The notes: generated from the letters alone by a model not told the origin. A DNA stretch of 61,050 nt from an uncultured Erysipelotrichaceae bacterium (GCA_902800905.1 CADCGC010000004.1:1-61050); one strand, 5' to 3'. Numbered from the stretch's first letter, positions 18,665-28,747 are shown. Numbers and translations: made by a program.

Positions 18665-20521
18665 CTATTTTAGATATTGAATGACACTAGTAAACATATG
18701 GTGATTCATTGATAAGGACCACGTCTCACCAAACGTTTCATAAAATGATGTTGCCCCTTTATCAATCCAAACCTTAAAAGATGGAGGTTCTTCGTTACAA
18801 ATCATTTTGCATATGAGTTCATCTTTTTTATTTTGAGATAATGCATTAAATAAGTATTGGAAGCCAAACATTCCTACATCAAAGTGATTATTTGATTTTT
18901 TAATGTCGTCAATCAATACATTGAGGTTTTCTTCTTTGTTACCAATATCTAAAGATAAAAGCACAGAAGGAATTGTTTGTCCTTCGTTTTTATATGAAAC
19001 TAATTTCTTTCTTCTAACTAATAAATCTTTTTCGTATTGTCTGTCCCCAGTCAATTCTAAAAGCATTTTGTCAAATAGATACATATATGTTTCTATAACA
19101 AAAGAGACAGGGGTTTTTGAGTGATTAGTTGATCCAGTCCAATCTCCAAGAAAGAAATAATCAGAATCAACGTTCTTCTTAACAAATCGATAATACTTTT
19201 TAATTTGAGAATCACCACTCTTAAATAGTGATAAGTCATTATATCGTTTAAAAAACAAATACGGCAAAGTAATAATAATCCCACCACAAAGTGGTCCATA
19301 TTCATATCCCCAATTAGGAGAAGGGGCAATACCTGGAATATTCCCTTCCTTATTTTGTGAATCAAGAACATCTCTATATACCTTTGTTAGAAGTTCTTTT
19401 GCATCAAAATATTTCATAATAACAGGTAGGGATGCAGATAAATCGTTCAACCAGTTCAATTTTTCACGTGTTGGACAATCAGTAAAACCATAATATGTAT
19501 TTGATAAAACCGAGTTGATTCCAGCGTCAAATATTTTCTGATAAACACCTTTTAGGTGATGGTTTGGTCCAATATATTTAATATCTTGGTGAACAAAAAT
19601 AGCTTCTAAAGAAATGTTACTAATATCACTAACGCCAACGACTTCGACATATCTAAATCCGTGGTAAGTGAATTTTGGTTTATACGTAAACGTTGAACCA
19701 TCTGTAATAACAGTGTCAATTTGAAACGGCTCATCTTTTTGATAGCAATTCAAATTATGTAAATCAATCTCTCCGTTTTCATCAACATCTTCTGCATATT
19801 GGAAAGTAATTTCACAATTCGCTTTTTCAGATATTCTTGCGTTGACATATCCAGAGATATTCTTTCCAAAATCAAAAACATATCCTTTTTTGCTTTTTGT
19901 TACATTAATAGGAGAAACGTGTTCAAACTCCTTAATAGGAGGACATTTGTTTTCAATTATTCTTCCTTTAGGAGGATTGTTAATGAACACTGCGTTGCTC
20001 CACTTTGAATCATCAAATGATAATGACGCAAACGGAATATATTTTCTTTGGTCGTGAATCTCGCCCGCTCTTAATTCGTTATAAATCAAATATGGCGAGT
20101 AAGATACTTTAAATTTATTGTCACCCTTAAGAATGGTTCTTTTATCAGCAGAAAGTCTAATGAAAAGACACTTTTTACCTCTCCAGTGTGCTTGATTAAT
20201 CTTCCATACTGTCTCTAATGATTCATTATAAAAACCATTGCCAAGTTCAACAGCAATCACATTTTTTCCTTTTTTAACAAAAGGAGTCACATCATATTCA
20301 TCTAAATAAAGCGTTTTAGAATAATCACTATTAACCGTGCATAAAACATTATCAGTGATTCTTTGGCCGTTTATATAATAAACCGCTATACCAAGTCCAA
20401 TGACATGCAACGTGAATTTGTGATTGATATTTCTAAGCGTAAAAGAACGTCTTAATAGTAGAGACGTTGATTTAAACGACGGAGTAATTCTTTCATCAAT
20501 GCCAATAAATTTATTGTTCAT
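18665..20521 (-). CDS. GH78 alpha-L-rhamnosidase-like enzyme, cytoplasmic
   Basis: 618 residues from the ATG at 20521, one base after the isomerase stop; a TTG start at 20542 is less likely. The N-terminal beta domains (YYINGQRITDN, VIAVELGNGFYNE) and the RAGEIHDQRKY loop are typical of bacterial rhamnosidases. The (alpha/alpha)6 barrel begins near residue 320 and carries DCPTREKLNWLND (~348-360), equivalent to the GH78 DCPxRE(K)xxWxxD catalytic region, with its acidic residues intact. It is shorter than many GH78 enzymes (750-900 residues), mainly through missing accessory beta domains. No signal peptide is present, so it acts on imported oligosaccharide. Rhamnose is the expected product; other 6-deoxyhexoses are possible. 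Confidence 0.87.
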   Translation of the reverse strand: MNNKFIGIDERITPSFKSTSLLLRRSFTLRNINHKFTLHVIGLGIAVYYINGQRITDNVLCTVNSDYSKTLYLDEYDVTPFVKKGKNVIAVELGNGFYNESLETVWKINQAHWRGKKCLFIRLSADKRTILKGDNKFKVSYSPYLIYNELRAGEIHDQRKYIPFASLSFDDSKWSNAVFINNPPKGRIIENKCPPIKEFEHVSPINVTKSKKGYVFDFGKNISGYVNARISEKANCEITFQYAEDVDENGEIDLHNLNCYQKDEPFQIDTVITDGSTFTYKPKFTYHGFRYVEVVGVSDISNISLEAIFVHQDIKYIGPNHHLKGVYQKIFDAGINSVLSNTYYGFTDCPTREKLNWLNDLSASLPVIMKYFDAKELLTKVYRDVLDSQNKEGNIPGIAPSPNWGYEYGPLCGGIIITLPYLFFKRYNDLSLFKSGDSQIKKYYRFVKKNVDSDYFFLGDWTGSTNHSKTPVSFVIETYMYLFDKMLLELTGDRQYEKDLLVRRKKLVSYKNEGQTIPSVLLSLDIGNKEENLNVLIDDIKKSNNHFDVGMFGFQYLFNALSQNKKDELICKMICNEEPPSFKVWIDKGATSFYETFGETWSLSMNHHMFTSVIQYLK

Positions 20522-20522
20522 T

Positions 20523-21101
20523 TTATTCAGGCTTCTTATCAAAGTCTAAAGTAAGTTCATAGTCACCTAATTTATGGACTTTGAAACCATTTTTCTTATA
20601 TTCATCATAATTAAAGGCTTCAAGTTCATCAATTGCAAGTTTATGAAATTCATAAAAATTGTGCCACCACTCCCATCCAGATCCTAGAGAATTGCTTAAA
20701 TAGGCATCGGCAATATCACACGCTGTTTGAGGAGCGACATAAAAGGCTCCCATAGCTAAAACATTGACTCCATTACCAGTAATTGCTCTAAGAGCAGCAG
20801 GAAGAGATTCAACGACTCCAGCGTGAACATGTGGACATTTAGAAGCCGCAATATGGATTCCCATTCCTGTTCCACAGAACACTAATGCTCTTTCATAGTT
20901 GCCTTCTGATATTTCTGCACCAACTCTTAATCCAACTCTATGGAACATCAAATCAGTGTCGTTTGGGTCACTATCTTTTTTGACACCTAAGTCTAAGATT
21001 TCCCATCCCTTTTTTCTTAAGTGTTCGCAAACAACTTCTTTAAGTGGATAACCAGCAAAATCCGCACCAACAACTAATTGTTTATCTTTTACCATTTTCA
21101 T
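20523..21101 (-). CDS. RpiB/LacAB-family isomerase-like protein with altered active site
   Basis: 192 residues from the ATG at 21101, with AGAGG 8 bases upstream; an in-frame GTG at 21110 lies too close to that site. The fold is RpiB-like. The CGTGMGIHIAASK loop keeps the catalytic Cys (~76) and Thr. However, the DH of the usual DHxG motif is DF here (GADFAGYPLK), the HN pair is GN (ITGNGVNVLAMG), and the Arg after the ALG strand is replaced (AFYVA). These positions in RpiB open the ring and bind phosphate. The C-terminus is ~40 residues longer than RpiB, with a Trp-rich WEWWHNF segment. It is first in an operon with the GH78 gene. A changed or unphosphorylated substrate is inferred. Confidence 0.8.
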   Translation of the reverse strand: MKMVKDKQLVVGADFAGYPLKEVVCEHLRKKGWEILDLGVKKDSDPNDTDLMFHRVGLRVGAEISEGNYERALVFCGTGMGIHIAASKCPHVHAGVVESLPAALRAITGNGVNVLAMGAFYVAPQTACDIADAYLSNSLGSGWEWWHNFYEFHKLAIDELEAFNYDEYKKNGFKVHKLGDYELTLDFDKKPE

Positions 21102-21147
21102 AACAAGCACCTCTTAATTACATTTTACACTCAAAAAACAATGTTGA

Positions 21148-21181
21148 TTATCATATATAAAAGTAAACAATTATATGATAA
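21148..21181. promoter_or_regulatory. Candidate operator: 10-bp inverted repeat between divergent operons
   Basis: TTATCATATA (148-157) and TATATGATAA (172-181) form a perfect dyad with a 14-base spacer, midway between the isomerase/GH78 operon and the hydrolase/GH141-like operon. The 10-mer TGATTATCAT that overlaps its left arm (21145-21154) also occurs at 2326-2335, upstream of the secreted protein at 301-2283. Confidence 0.4.
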
Positions 21182-21209
21182 AAATGAGCACATTCATTTT
21201 TTGTCATAG

Positions 21210-21218
21210 TGATACAAT
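21210..21218 (+). promoter_or_regulatory. Extended -10 promoter of the second hydrolase gene
   Basis: TGATACAAT fits an extended -10 (TGnTATAAT). No good -35 is visible. The predicted start of transcription is within about 5 bases of the ATG at 21230, so the message should be nearly or fully leaderless. Confidence 0.45.
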
Positions 21219-21229
21219 ATAGTTAAAAT

Positions 21230-22159
21230 ATGAAACATTATTTTAACGAAAAAACATCGATTATCGACTTATGTAACGATAAAGACATAGGCAAATATAT
21301 GCCGTTTTTGTATTATCCAAAAAGATATCTTGATAATGTTATTAATCAAACGCTCATTCAAACAGCAAGATATGGTTTAGATGGTTTCAATTTTTTCAAA
21401 GAAAAAATAATTGAAGGAAGCGTTAAACAATTCTTTGTCAACAAAGAAAAGCCAGATGTTTCTATCATTCATATAAGTCATAACAACAATTCTAAAGTCA
21501 TCTTTGTTTTATCTGGAGGCGGACTATATTCTGTATGTCACGGTATAGAAGGTCTTCCAATTGCCTCTAAACTTTTTGATAAAGGCTACGATATATTTTT
21601 ATTAACTTATTCAATCGATGATGGGGCGTATAAAAACGGACCATTAGATGATTTATCTTCTGCGATTCACTATTGCTTAAATCACAAACAAGAATTAAAC
21701 ATCAACATGAATGACTATATTGTTTTAGGTGCCAGCGCCGCAGGATTTGTTACTGGACACTTTGGAACAACTTTAAATGGCTATATCAAATATGACTTGC
21801 CAAAGCCAGGCCTTCTTGCGTTGATATATCCAGTAATTAATCTAAGAACTTGCTTAAATGAACAAACCGCTATCTATTGTTTAAGAAGAGAATATAGTGA
21901 AACTAATCTCCATAATTGGAGTGTTGATGAAATCGTCGATAGCAATTATCCAAGAACATTCATTATCCACTGTGAAGACGATCCAATCGTCACATTTGAA
22001 AACGCTCAAAGAATGGTTAATTCCTTAAAGAAATACCATATTCCTCACTTTTTTAGATCATATAAAACAGGTGGACATGGTTGGAGTATAGCAAATGAAG
22101 AATCCGCAAGAGGATGGGTAGATTTACTCATTGATTACTATGAACAAAAAGAAAAGTAA
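21230..22159 (+). CDS. Cytoplasmic alpha/beta-hydrolase, acetylesterase-like (paralogue of 17754-18662)
   Basis: 309 residues without a signal peptide. The nucleophile elbow is GASAAG (Ser169). The acid is in HCEDDPIV and the His in TGGHGWS; the oxyanion strand is SGGGL. It shares with its paralogue an ~85-residue N-terminal cap (start ...F/YFN, IIDLCND, FLYYPKR) not found in standard esterases. No ribosome site is seen before the ATG. The gene overlaps the beta-helix gene by 20 bases. De-esterification of imported oligosaccharides is the likely role (inference). Confidence 0.83.
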   Translation: MKHYFNEKTSIIDLCNDKDIGKYMPFLYYPKRYLDNVINQTLIQTARYGLDGFNFFKEKIIEGSVKQFFVNKEKPDVSIIHISHNNNSKVIFVLSGGGLYSVCHGIEGLPIASKLFDKGYDIFLLTYSIDDGAYKNGPLDDLSSAIHYCLNHKQELNINMNDYIVLGASAAGFVTGHFGTTLNGYIKYDLPKPGLLALIYPVINLRTCLNEQTAIYCLRREYSETNLHNWSVDEIVDSNYPRTFIIHCEDDPIVTFENAQRMVNSLKKYHIPHFFRSYKTGGHGWSIANEESARGWVDLLIDYYEQKEK

Positions 22160-25100
22160 TTTAATAATTGGATTATTGTTAACATCTGGTTTTGTGTTAA
22201 GCATAGTCTTTTCAACAAATGCTTTTGGTCAAAACAATGCTAAAGTTTTTGGTCAAGGAATCAATTCCGATTTCAATTTGTCCTTTAATGATTCTTCTAA
22301 CAAGATTCCTATCGGAAATGGACAGGCAGTAATTAAAACAAAAAACAACAACAATATTACTTTTTCATATAATGGAATCTTAAACGGAGGCGAGTGGCGT
22401 GCTCTTTCTTATGGAGGATTCTTCGCCAACTCAAATCCAATTAATGGTTTAAAGAGTCTCTATATCAATTACAGTTCTTCTAACTCAAACAAGTTATCAA
22501 TTTCATATGGTTGGGATGAAGAAATGTATTATCAAGAAAGTATAACAAGCGAACAAACATATTATTTCAATAGTCAATTCCCTTCATATTTTAGAATTGA
22601 TAACTTAACAGGTAATCAAGTTGATATTAATTCAATCATCATTGAATATTCTTGTAGTTCAACAGTGAAACCAGATCCTGCTGATGGATATATTTGTTCT
22701 ATAAGTGAACACAAATACAATATAGATATTCACTCATTAACACTACCAAACATCCACGCTGCATATAACTACGCCATTGGATTAAGTGATAACCAACTAG
22801 ATGACATTGATGAAATCTCAATTAATCTTCCTAGCGGAAACTTATATTTAGATAACACTTTTTCTTTTTCAGGAGAAAGAAATAACTATACACCTATTAC
22901 AATTAGTGGCAACAACACCGTTATTTATGGAGGACATGAATTATCAAAAGGCATTTGGTCTTTGTATTCAAATGGTATATATCGTGCCTCAATTGGTAAA
23001 AACATCAGTAAGTTCTCATCATTGATCGTTAACGACGAATCACAAACTTTAGCGAAGACAAGCAATTACTCATTTACCTATTCATATTCAAATAGAAAAA
23101 TGTCGATTAAGAAAAACACGCTTAATCTAAGTTCGGTATCTGGATTATGTGAATTAGTAACATTAGAGAATTGGGCTCAAAACATCGGAGTAGTCACATT
23201 AATATCTTCTAGTGGTTCGTTTACAATCACTCACACATTGAACTTTGATGAGAATGGAAACAACATTTTTTACGACAGAACCCCTTCATATCGCCCTAAT
23301 ACAACAACCTCCATCAGTGGATATCTACAAGACAACATCGCTTTTTTAGATGAAGCAGGTGAATGGTATTATGACAAAGACGAAGGCTATTTGTACTATA
23401 TGCCTTCTAATAGTTCCACCATTAACACAGATACATTCGTAATCTCAAGTGTTGAAACAGTGTTAGATACAGAAGGTATCGTTGATAATGTTACTTTCAA
23501 TAACATCCAATTTAGTGGAAGTAATTTTTCTTCACCATTAACTAATGGTTTTGCTGAAACTCAAACATCTTGGTACTATGATTCATCTTTGAATCAAGAT
23601 AAAACAATATCAGGAATGGTTCATATTAATAGTGTTGGCACTGAGTTCACCAACTGTGTCTTTAAAAACGCTTCAAACGCTTCAATTTGTATCGACACTC
23701 AAAGCGTTGACGCCGTTATCGCTAATAGTCAAATCATTAATTCTGGTGCTGGAGGAGTTATTGTCGGTCATCCAGCCAAAGCATACGCTGGAGACATTCC
23801 TGAAAACACCACTATTAGAAACAATAACATCGATAACTATGGCCTCTTATATCAAGGCGGCCCAGGCATTTGTGCTTATTACGCTGATAGATTAACAATT
23901 AATGGCAACAATATTTCTAATGGCGCTTATAGCGGTATCTCTGTTGGATGGGGATGGTTATATAGCCAAAATAGCTATGGTCATAATCGTTATCGTATTT
24001 TAAACAATCGTATTTCTAACGTGATGAATAATGCCTTCCATGATGGAGGAGGAATATATACATTAGGAAGCTTCCCAAATAGCTCGTTAGAAATATATAA
24101 CGAAATATCTGGCAACTATATCGAAGTCAATTACCAATTAAATGGAGGAATCTACTTGGATGAGGGAAGTTCGTCCTGGGACGTTCATGAAAATATAATT
24201 AATGTCACAAATCAAGGATCAACATATCACGGAGTGATAATGATGCACGACCCAATTGACACATTAGGTGGCACTAATAATTCTCAATTCGCTAATCATA
24301 TTTCTAACAATTACTATGTTGGTGATATGGATGGAAGCGAAAACCAGATGCAACTCACTTATGAAAATTCAAGCGGAACATATTACACTGGCTCCACTCT
24401 ATCAAACTATAACAATAGTAGAAATATTGTCTTTAATACCCCAATTGAAGAAAGCGGTTCTCACGTTAATGATTCTATTTATAATTTGAGTGGAATATCA
24501 GAAGAGCAATCCTATTCATTTAAAAATGAAGATAGATTCTCTAAGATGATTAGTGGATACACCAACTTAGTGTTAGATTCATCATCTAATACAGCAACTT
24601 TTGATGTCACCACTAATGGTTTCATTATTACAAGCGATTATATCAGTGATTTTATTAATAAAGGCTATTACACTATGTCGCTAACAATTAACGCCACAAG
24701 CTTAAATAGCACTACCGCAAAATACGCAGTTTTCTTTACATCTGGTTCATTAAGTTATCAAGTATTTACTTATCAAACAGCCTTAGCTAATGATCTGGTC
24801 ATTCCACTAAACAAGTTCAATGTTAGTGGGGCTACCTGTAAGGTACAAATAAGAGACGCTAATGGTGTAAGTTTAGATAACAATTTGCCTGCTAGGGTTA
24901 CTATTAGCAATCTCAAATTATCTAAATTCCCACCACTAACTACAACCGCTTATGATGATGCTCAATTAGTTAGTTCATATAATAATGAATTCGTTTATCA
25001 AATAAATAATATTTCATATGATTGGAAAAGAATTCTATTTGATGGAATGGATGTCGCAATTAATAGAGGATTCCCAAGAGTAAGAATCAACATAGAAGGC

Positions 25101-25760
25101 AACAATCATAATTTATATGTATTTAAGACTAATGGCGAAGAAATTGATTACAACAATCAAATCTTAGTAGGTGGAGGATCTGTAACAATTGAATTAGAAG
25201 ACACAAATCGTTCAATTGCGATAATGACTTCACACGAAAATTATAATGTTTCAGGCGGTCAAGATAATAGCGGTATCTATGGAACAAAAGAAAACTTAAG
25301 AGTGAGTTTCAAATTCATTTCAACAAACCACGAAGACGTTTTATTCTCAAGAAAAACAGTTTCTAAATACTTTAGTGGCTTAACCATTCATAGTGTTTCC
25401 AATAATACCGCGACAATTTCTTTCACACAGAGTCGTATGAAACTATCACATAGTTTAATCGAAGAATTTATAAATTACGGGGTTTCTTATATTGAATTTG
25501 ATATTATTGTTCCAAATAATAGCGATGTAAAATCAATTGTTACTTGTTGGTTTGGCGGGCCAAACAACACTGATGTGACATATAGTGATGAAGGAACATT
25601 CTTTAAAAATGAAAACAACATTATTCATGCAGTGTATTACGCGAATAGATTTAATCAAGCTTATGATATTGAATTAGTATCTCGAGATATTAATGGATAT
25701 TCTGGAAACGATATTAATCTTACTAACGCAGTAATCAAAAATATTGTCTTCCACTACTAA
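22140..25760 (+). CDS. Secreted right-handed parallel beta-helix protein, GH141-like
   Basis: 1206 residues from the ATG at 22140. A signal peptide (1-34) is followed by an N-terminal beta-sandwich ending IIIEYSCSS (~35-180), shared with the 57465-59750 protein. Next comes a beta-helix lead-in (ITISGNNTVIYGGHELSKGIW) and a long parallel beta-helix (~440-760) with repeated N-N-x-I-x-x-x-G rungs, DGGGIYTLG and GGIYLDEGSS. The layout resembles GH141, whose members remove fucose or act on xylan, but no catalytic residue can be assigned. The last ~400 residues are extra beta modules. No anchor is seen. It is co-transcribed with the esterase and ends 4 bases inside the convergent 25757-28747 gene. 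Role: extracellular glycan cleavage (inferred). Confidence 0.75.
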   Translation: MNKKKSNLIIGLLLTSGFVLSIVFSTNAFGQNNAKVFGQGINSDFNLSFNDSSNKIPIGNGQAVIKTKNNNNITFSYNGILNGGEWRALSYGGFFANSNPINGLKSLYINYSSSNSNKLSISYGWDEEMYYQESITSEQTYYFNSQFPSYFRIDNLTGNQVDINSIIIEYSCSSTVKPDPADGYICSISEHKYNIDIHSLTLPNIHAAYNYAIGLSDNQLDDIDEISINLPSGNLYLDNTFSFSGERNNYTPITISGNNTVIYGGHELSKGIWSLYSNGIYRASIGKNISKFSSLIVNDESQTLAKTSNYSFTYSYSNRKMSIKKNTLNLSSVSGLCELVTLENWAQNIGVVTLISSSGSFTITHTLNFDENGNNIFYDRTPSYRPNTTTSISGYLQDNIAFLDEAGEWYYDKDEGYLYYMPSNSSTINTDTFVISSVETVLDTEGIVDNVTFNNIQFSGSNFSSPLTNGFAETQTSWYYDSSLNQDKTISGMVHINSVGTEFTNCVFKNASNASICIDTQSVDAVIANSQIINSGAGGVIVGHPAKAYAGDIPENTTIRNNNIDNYGLLYQGGPGICAYYADRLTINGNNISNGAYSGISVGWGWLYSQNSYGHNRYRILNNRISNVMNNAFHDGGGIYTLGSFPNSSLEIYNEISGNYIEVNYQLNGGIYLDEGSSSWDVHENIINVTNQGSTYHGVIMMHDPIDTLGGTNNSQFANHISNNYYVGDMDGSENQMQLTYENSSGTYYTGSTLSNYNNSRNIVFNTPIEESGSHVNDSIYNLSGISEEQSYSFKNEDRFSKMISGYTNLVLDSSSNTATFDVTTNGFIITSDYISDFINKGYYTMSLTINATSLNSTTAKYAVFFTSGSLSYQVFTYQTALANDLVIPLNKFNVSGATCKVQIRDANGVSLDNNLPARVTISNLKLSKFPPLTTTAYDDAQLVSSYNNEFVYQINNISYDWKRILFDGMDVAINRGFPRVRINIEGNNHNLYVFKTNGEEIDYNNQILVGGGSVTIELEDTNRSIAIMTSHENYNVSGGQDNSGIYGTKENLRVSFKFISTNHEDVLFSRKTVSKYFSGLTIHSVSNNTATISFTQSRMKLSHSLIEEFINYGVSYIEFDIIVPNNSDVKSIVTCWFGGPNNTDVTYSDEGTFFKNENNIIHAVYYANRFNQAYDIELVSRDINGYSGNDINLTNAVIKNIVFHY

Positions 25761-28747
25761 TACGTAAGAGCGTTAACCGCATTGGTGAAAGAAGTAATTC
25801 TTCCAGATAGTGATGTATTATGGTTGAAATATGTAATGCCATATTTAGTGGTATATGTTTTAAATTCGTTCAAATAATCAGTCATTTGAGACTTTGAATA
25901 TGTATGACTATTAACATAGTGTTCTAAAAGAATGAAGATAGGGGTTATTCTTTCACGATGTATTCTTTCGGAATACGCTTCTCTAGTATCTTGATCTTCA
26001 ATAGAAGAGACATCTTGTAAACAAGAATCAAGTTTTGAAATCATGCTTGTTACAGTGGCGATAGGCCAATACTCTTTTTTATTAGCTTCTCCAAAAATAG
26101 TTCCATCAACGTTAGCCTGAATCACACCTTTGATTTGCTCATAATATAACTTCATATTACTAGCGGCAGGACCATAATAATATTCCATAAACTTATCCAC
26201 TGTCGCATCATAATCGATGTTGCAGTCATTTAATAATTTGCCTTTAACATAAATGTTTAAATCTTCAAAGCATGGAGTTCTAGTTACAAATGGAGTTTCC
26301 ATATGAACAGAGCTAACACCAAGATTAGAAAGTAATTGAATTAATGGTTGAGTCATCTCAAAGTCATTATATGGATACATATAACATTGAGTTTGATTGC
26401 CGTAAACCCAGAACCAAAGGTTATCGTTATAACCTAAACTATTATATAAATTTGACCATCCCACTAATTGGTCATAATATTGCTTGTTGTCTCCTTGATT
26501 ATAAGGCAAAGAGAAGTCTGCTTTAGGCGAAGCAAAATAAGTAATAACATGTGGATTTAAAGTATAGTCTAAAGTTGTAGGTGGTTCTTGAGCTTGTTGG
26601 TACGCTAAAGTGAGATATCTGACTGTTTTATTTGGAACATTAACTTCAGCCCAAGCGTCTACCATATCTGCTACTTCAGAAACAAAGTGTAATATTTGTG
26701 CTCCATAAGAACCATAATGTGCTATTTCGTTTTGACAAGAACTACAATTACATTGATACCAGTTGTCTCTAATTGATAAATCAACATACACTGTCTTTCC
26801 TTCAAAGTTCTCAATAAGAGGTGTTATTTCACTAACAAGTTGCTGTTTCATCGCGTTATATTCACTTGAATTCCCTCTAGCGGAATAACAAAGTTGAATA
26901 TCACTGCCACTCTTTCTAAACCATCGATAGTGTGAAGAATTAAAGGTATCATATGATAAGAATTGGCTACTTAATGTATGGACGTCTGAAGTAACATGTC
27001 CACCACCATTATTATCGTATGAATAGCCTAAAGAAAGCCTGTATCCTCCACTTAAAGTGTCATCATCTGCAGTAATCTGTCTAATTCCAATAGAAGACCT
27101 ACGGTAAATAGATAATGGTTCAATCTCAATAGTAGAGGTTTTTTTATACGTGGTAACCATATCAGTTGATGAGTGAGCAAAGCAATCAAAATCAAATGCT
27201 TTTTCTAGTAACATTCTAATAGCAGGCATCATCGCTCTAGAAGAATTGCCAACCACAATGATTGATTTGCCTTTACTGACAATTGCATATCCATCAGGAC
27301 CCATATTACTATCAGCGGTAACCCCTGCAGTTCTAGCATAATTAGTGTCACCAATTGAAATGATCTTAGAACTACTTGAATAGACTTCAGACGCTGCTTC
27401 TTGAGGAACTAAATAAATACTCCAAGAAGAAACTCTACCAATTCTATCAAACAAGTCTTGAGATGCTTTCCAAGCATTTCTATCATCTCCTTGATAGATA
27501 ATCTTGTAATTGTTATCTAAAGTAATTGAACTATACGCTCTAACTTCTGTGGCGTATACTTTTAAATCAACGCCATTCTTTTTCGCAGCGTAGAATCCAG
27601 ATGGTTTTCCATATAATATTGCGTTTAATGAATTAGAGGTATAAACCCCAGGATTAGCGCCCATATCACCCGAGAGTCCTTCCTCTGTATAATATGTTTC
27701 TCCTTTAAAGTTAGTAACAACTAAATCCCAAGTATATGCACCAGTCTTTGTTAATTCGAAAATAAGCCAATCAGAGGTGCCACAAACATAACTATTCCAC
27801 AAGTGGTTACATAAGAAATATCCCATTGTTTTTAAAGCAAATTTAACTTTTGAATAACTAGATAAATCAAAGGCGGAATAATATTCTCCACTAAAGAAAG
27901 AGCCATCACTGGTTTTTGAACTAGTAACATGGACTTGTTCAAATCCACTAGGAACAAGTTCATAAGTATCGTATGTTTGTATTCCGTTCGCAGAATAGAC
28001 ACATTCATCAACTTTTGTGCCCATTAGTTCAGTTTGTTTGTAATACGCCATAACATTGGTAATATAAAAATTACCAGTGTCGCTACCTAAACCAACAATT
28101 GTTTTTAAATCAGAACCAGAATAACTAGTAGAACGAGAAACAGTCCCATCTTCAAGTTTAATAACGCTTATATTCCAAGTATTAGAAGATGATTGATCTA
28201 ACACTATTTGATACCAACGTCCATAAGGAAGAGAGTTTGTCCAACTTGGATCCTGAACGATAAACCAAAGAGATTCTGATTTAAAAGCAAATGTAACTTT
28301 TTGATATCGTGAAATATTAATGTTTTCTGACAAAATACCTTGAGCGTAGCCACTATAAGAATAATAGCCATCGAAAGCGTAACCATCTAATGTGCCTACA
28401 TAATTAGTTGCGTGAGATAAATTACCAATATCTCTAGCTACGCTTGGTAAAAACGCTGCTGTGTCTTTTAAATCATAATCATATTGTAATTTATCAACCC
28501 AAGTTCCACTTGGTCTAGAAAAATACATATTGTGGCATTTACAACATGCCCAGAACTCTTTATTTCCGTTTTTAATTAAAGAATTTTCATGTCCAGCATA
28601 ATGGAAACCATCATGAACACAAGCGTTTTGTGCTTCGGTAGAAAACGCTCGCAAGTCATCTTCAACTCTTCCACCAACAAAAGCAAAAGTTGTGCATGAC
28701 AAAATAAAGAATAAAGACACTAACAGAATATCTCTCTTCTTCTTCAT
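25757..28747 (-). CDS. Secreted DUF4838 protein with two N-terminal beta modules
   Basis: 996 residues from the ATG at 28747 (MKKKRDILLVSLFFILSC). The upstream in-frame start at 28882 adds 45 residues with no signal-peptide character. After the leader, a Cys-rich motif (NGNKEFWACCKCHNMYF) is a variant of the GIREYW element. Two ~150-residue beta modules follow; the first has the core SRYQKVTFAF...GRWYQIVL. The C-terminal ~600 residues are DUF4838: an N-terminal alpha/beta part (VPQEAASEVYSSSSKIISIGD), then DLSIRDNWYQCNCSSCQN with the CxCxxC motif, then helices. It has about 600 residues in common layout with 5733-7619 and 37002-38927, but replaces the lipobox leader by binding modules. No ribosome site stands out. 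Extracellular; function inferred as glycan-directed. Confidence 0.78.
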   Translation of the reverse strand: MKKKRDILLVSLFFILSCTTFAFVGGRVEDDLRAFSTEAQNACVHDGFHYAGHENSLIKNGNKEFWACCKCHNMYFSRPSGTWVDKLQYDYDLKDTAAFLPSVARDIGNLSHATNYVGTLDGYAFDGYYSYSGYAQGILSENINISRYQKVTFAFKSESLWFIVQDPSWTNSLPYGRWYQIVLDQSSSNTWNISVIKLEDGTVSRSTSYSGSDLKTIVGLGSDTGNFYITNVMAYYKQTELMGTKVDECVYSANGIQTYDTYELVPSGFEQVHVTSSKTSDGSFFSGEYYSAFDLSSYSKVKFALKTMGYFLCNHLWNSYVCGTSDWLIFELTKTGAYTWDLVVTNFKGETYYTEEGLSGDMGANPGVYTSNSLNAILYGKPSGFYAAKKNGVDLKVYATEVRAYSSITLDNNYKIIYQGDDRNAWKASQDLFDRIGRVSSWSIYLVPQEAASEVYSSSSKIISIGDTNYARTAGVTADSNMGPDGYAIVSKGKSIIVVGNSSRAMMPAIRMLLEKAFDFDCFAHSSTDMVTTYKKTSTIEIEPLSIYRRSSIGIRQITADDDTLSGGYRLSLGYSYDNNGGGHVTSDVHTLSSQFLSYDTFNSSHYRWFRKSGSDIQLCYSARGNSSEYNAMKQQLVSEITPLIENFEGKTVYVDLSIRDNWYQCNCSSCQNEIAHYGSYGAQILHFVSEVADMVDAWAEVNVPNKTVRYLTLAYQQAQEPPTTLDYTLNPHVITYFASPKADFSLPYNQGDNKQYYDQLVGWSNLYNSLGYNDNLWFWVYGNQTQCYMYPYNDFEMTQPLIQLLSNLGVSSVHMETPFVTRTPCFEDLNIYVKGKLLNDCNIDYDATVDKFMEYYYGPAASNMKLYYEQIKGVIQANVDGTIFGEANKKEYWPIATVTSMISKLDSCLQDVSSIEDQDTREAYSERIHRERITPIFILLEHYVNSHTYSKSQMTDYLNEFKTYTTKYGITYFNHNTSLSGRITSFTNAVNALTY

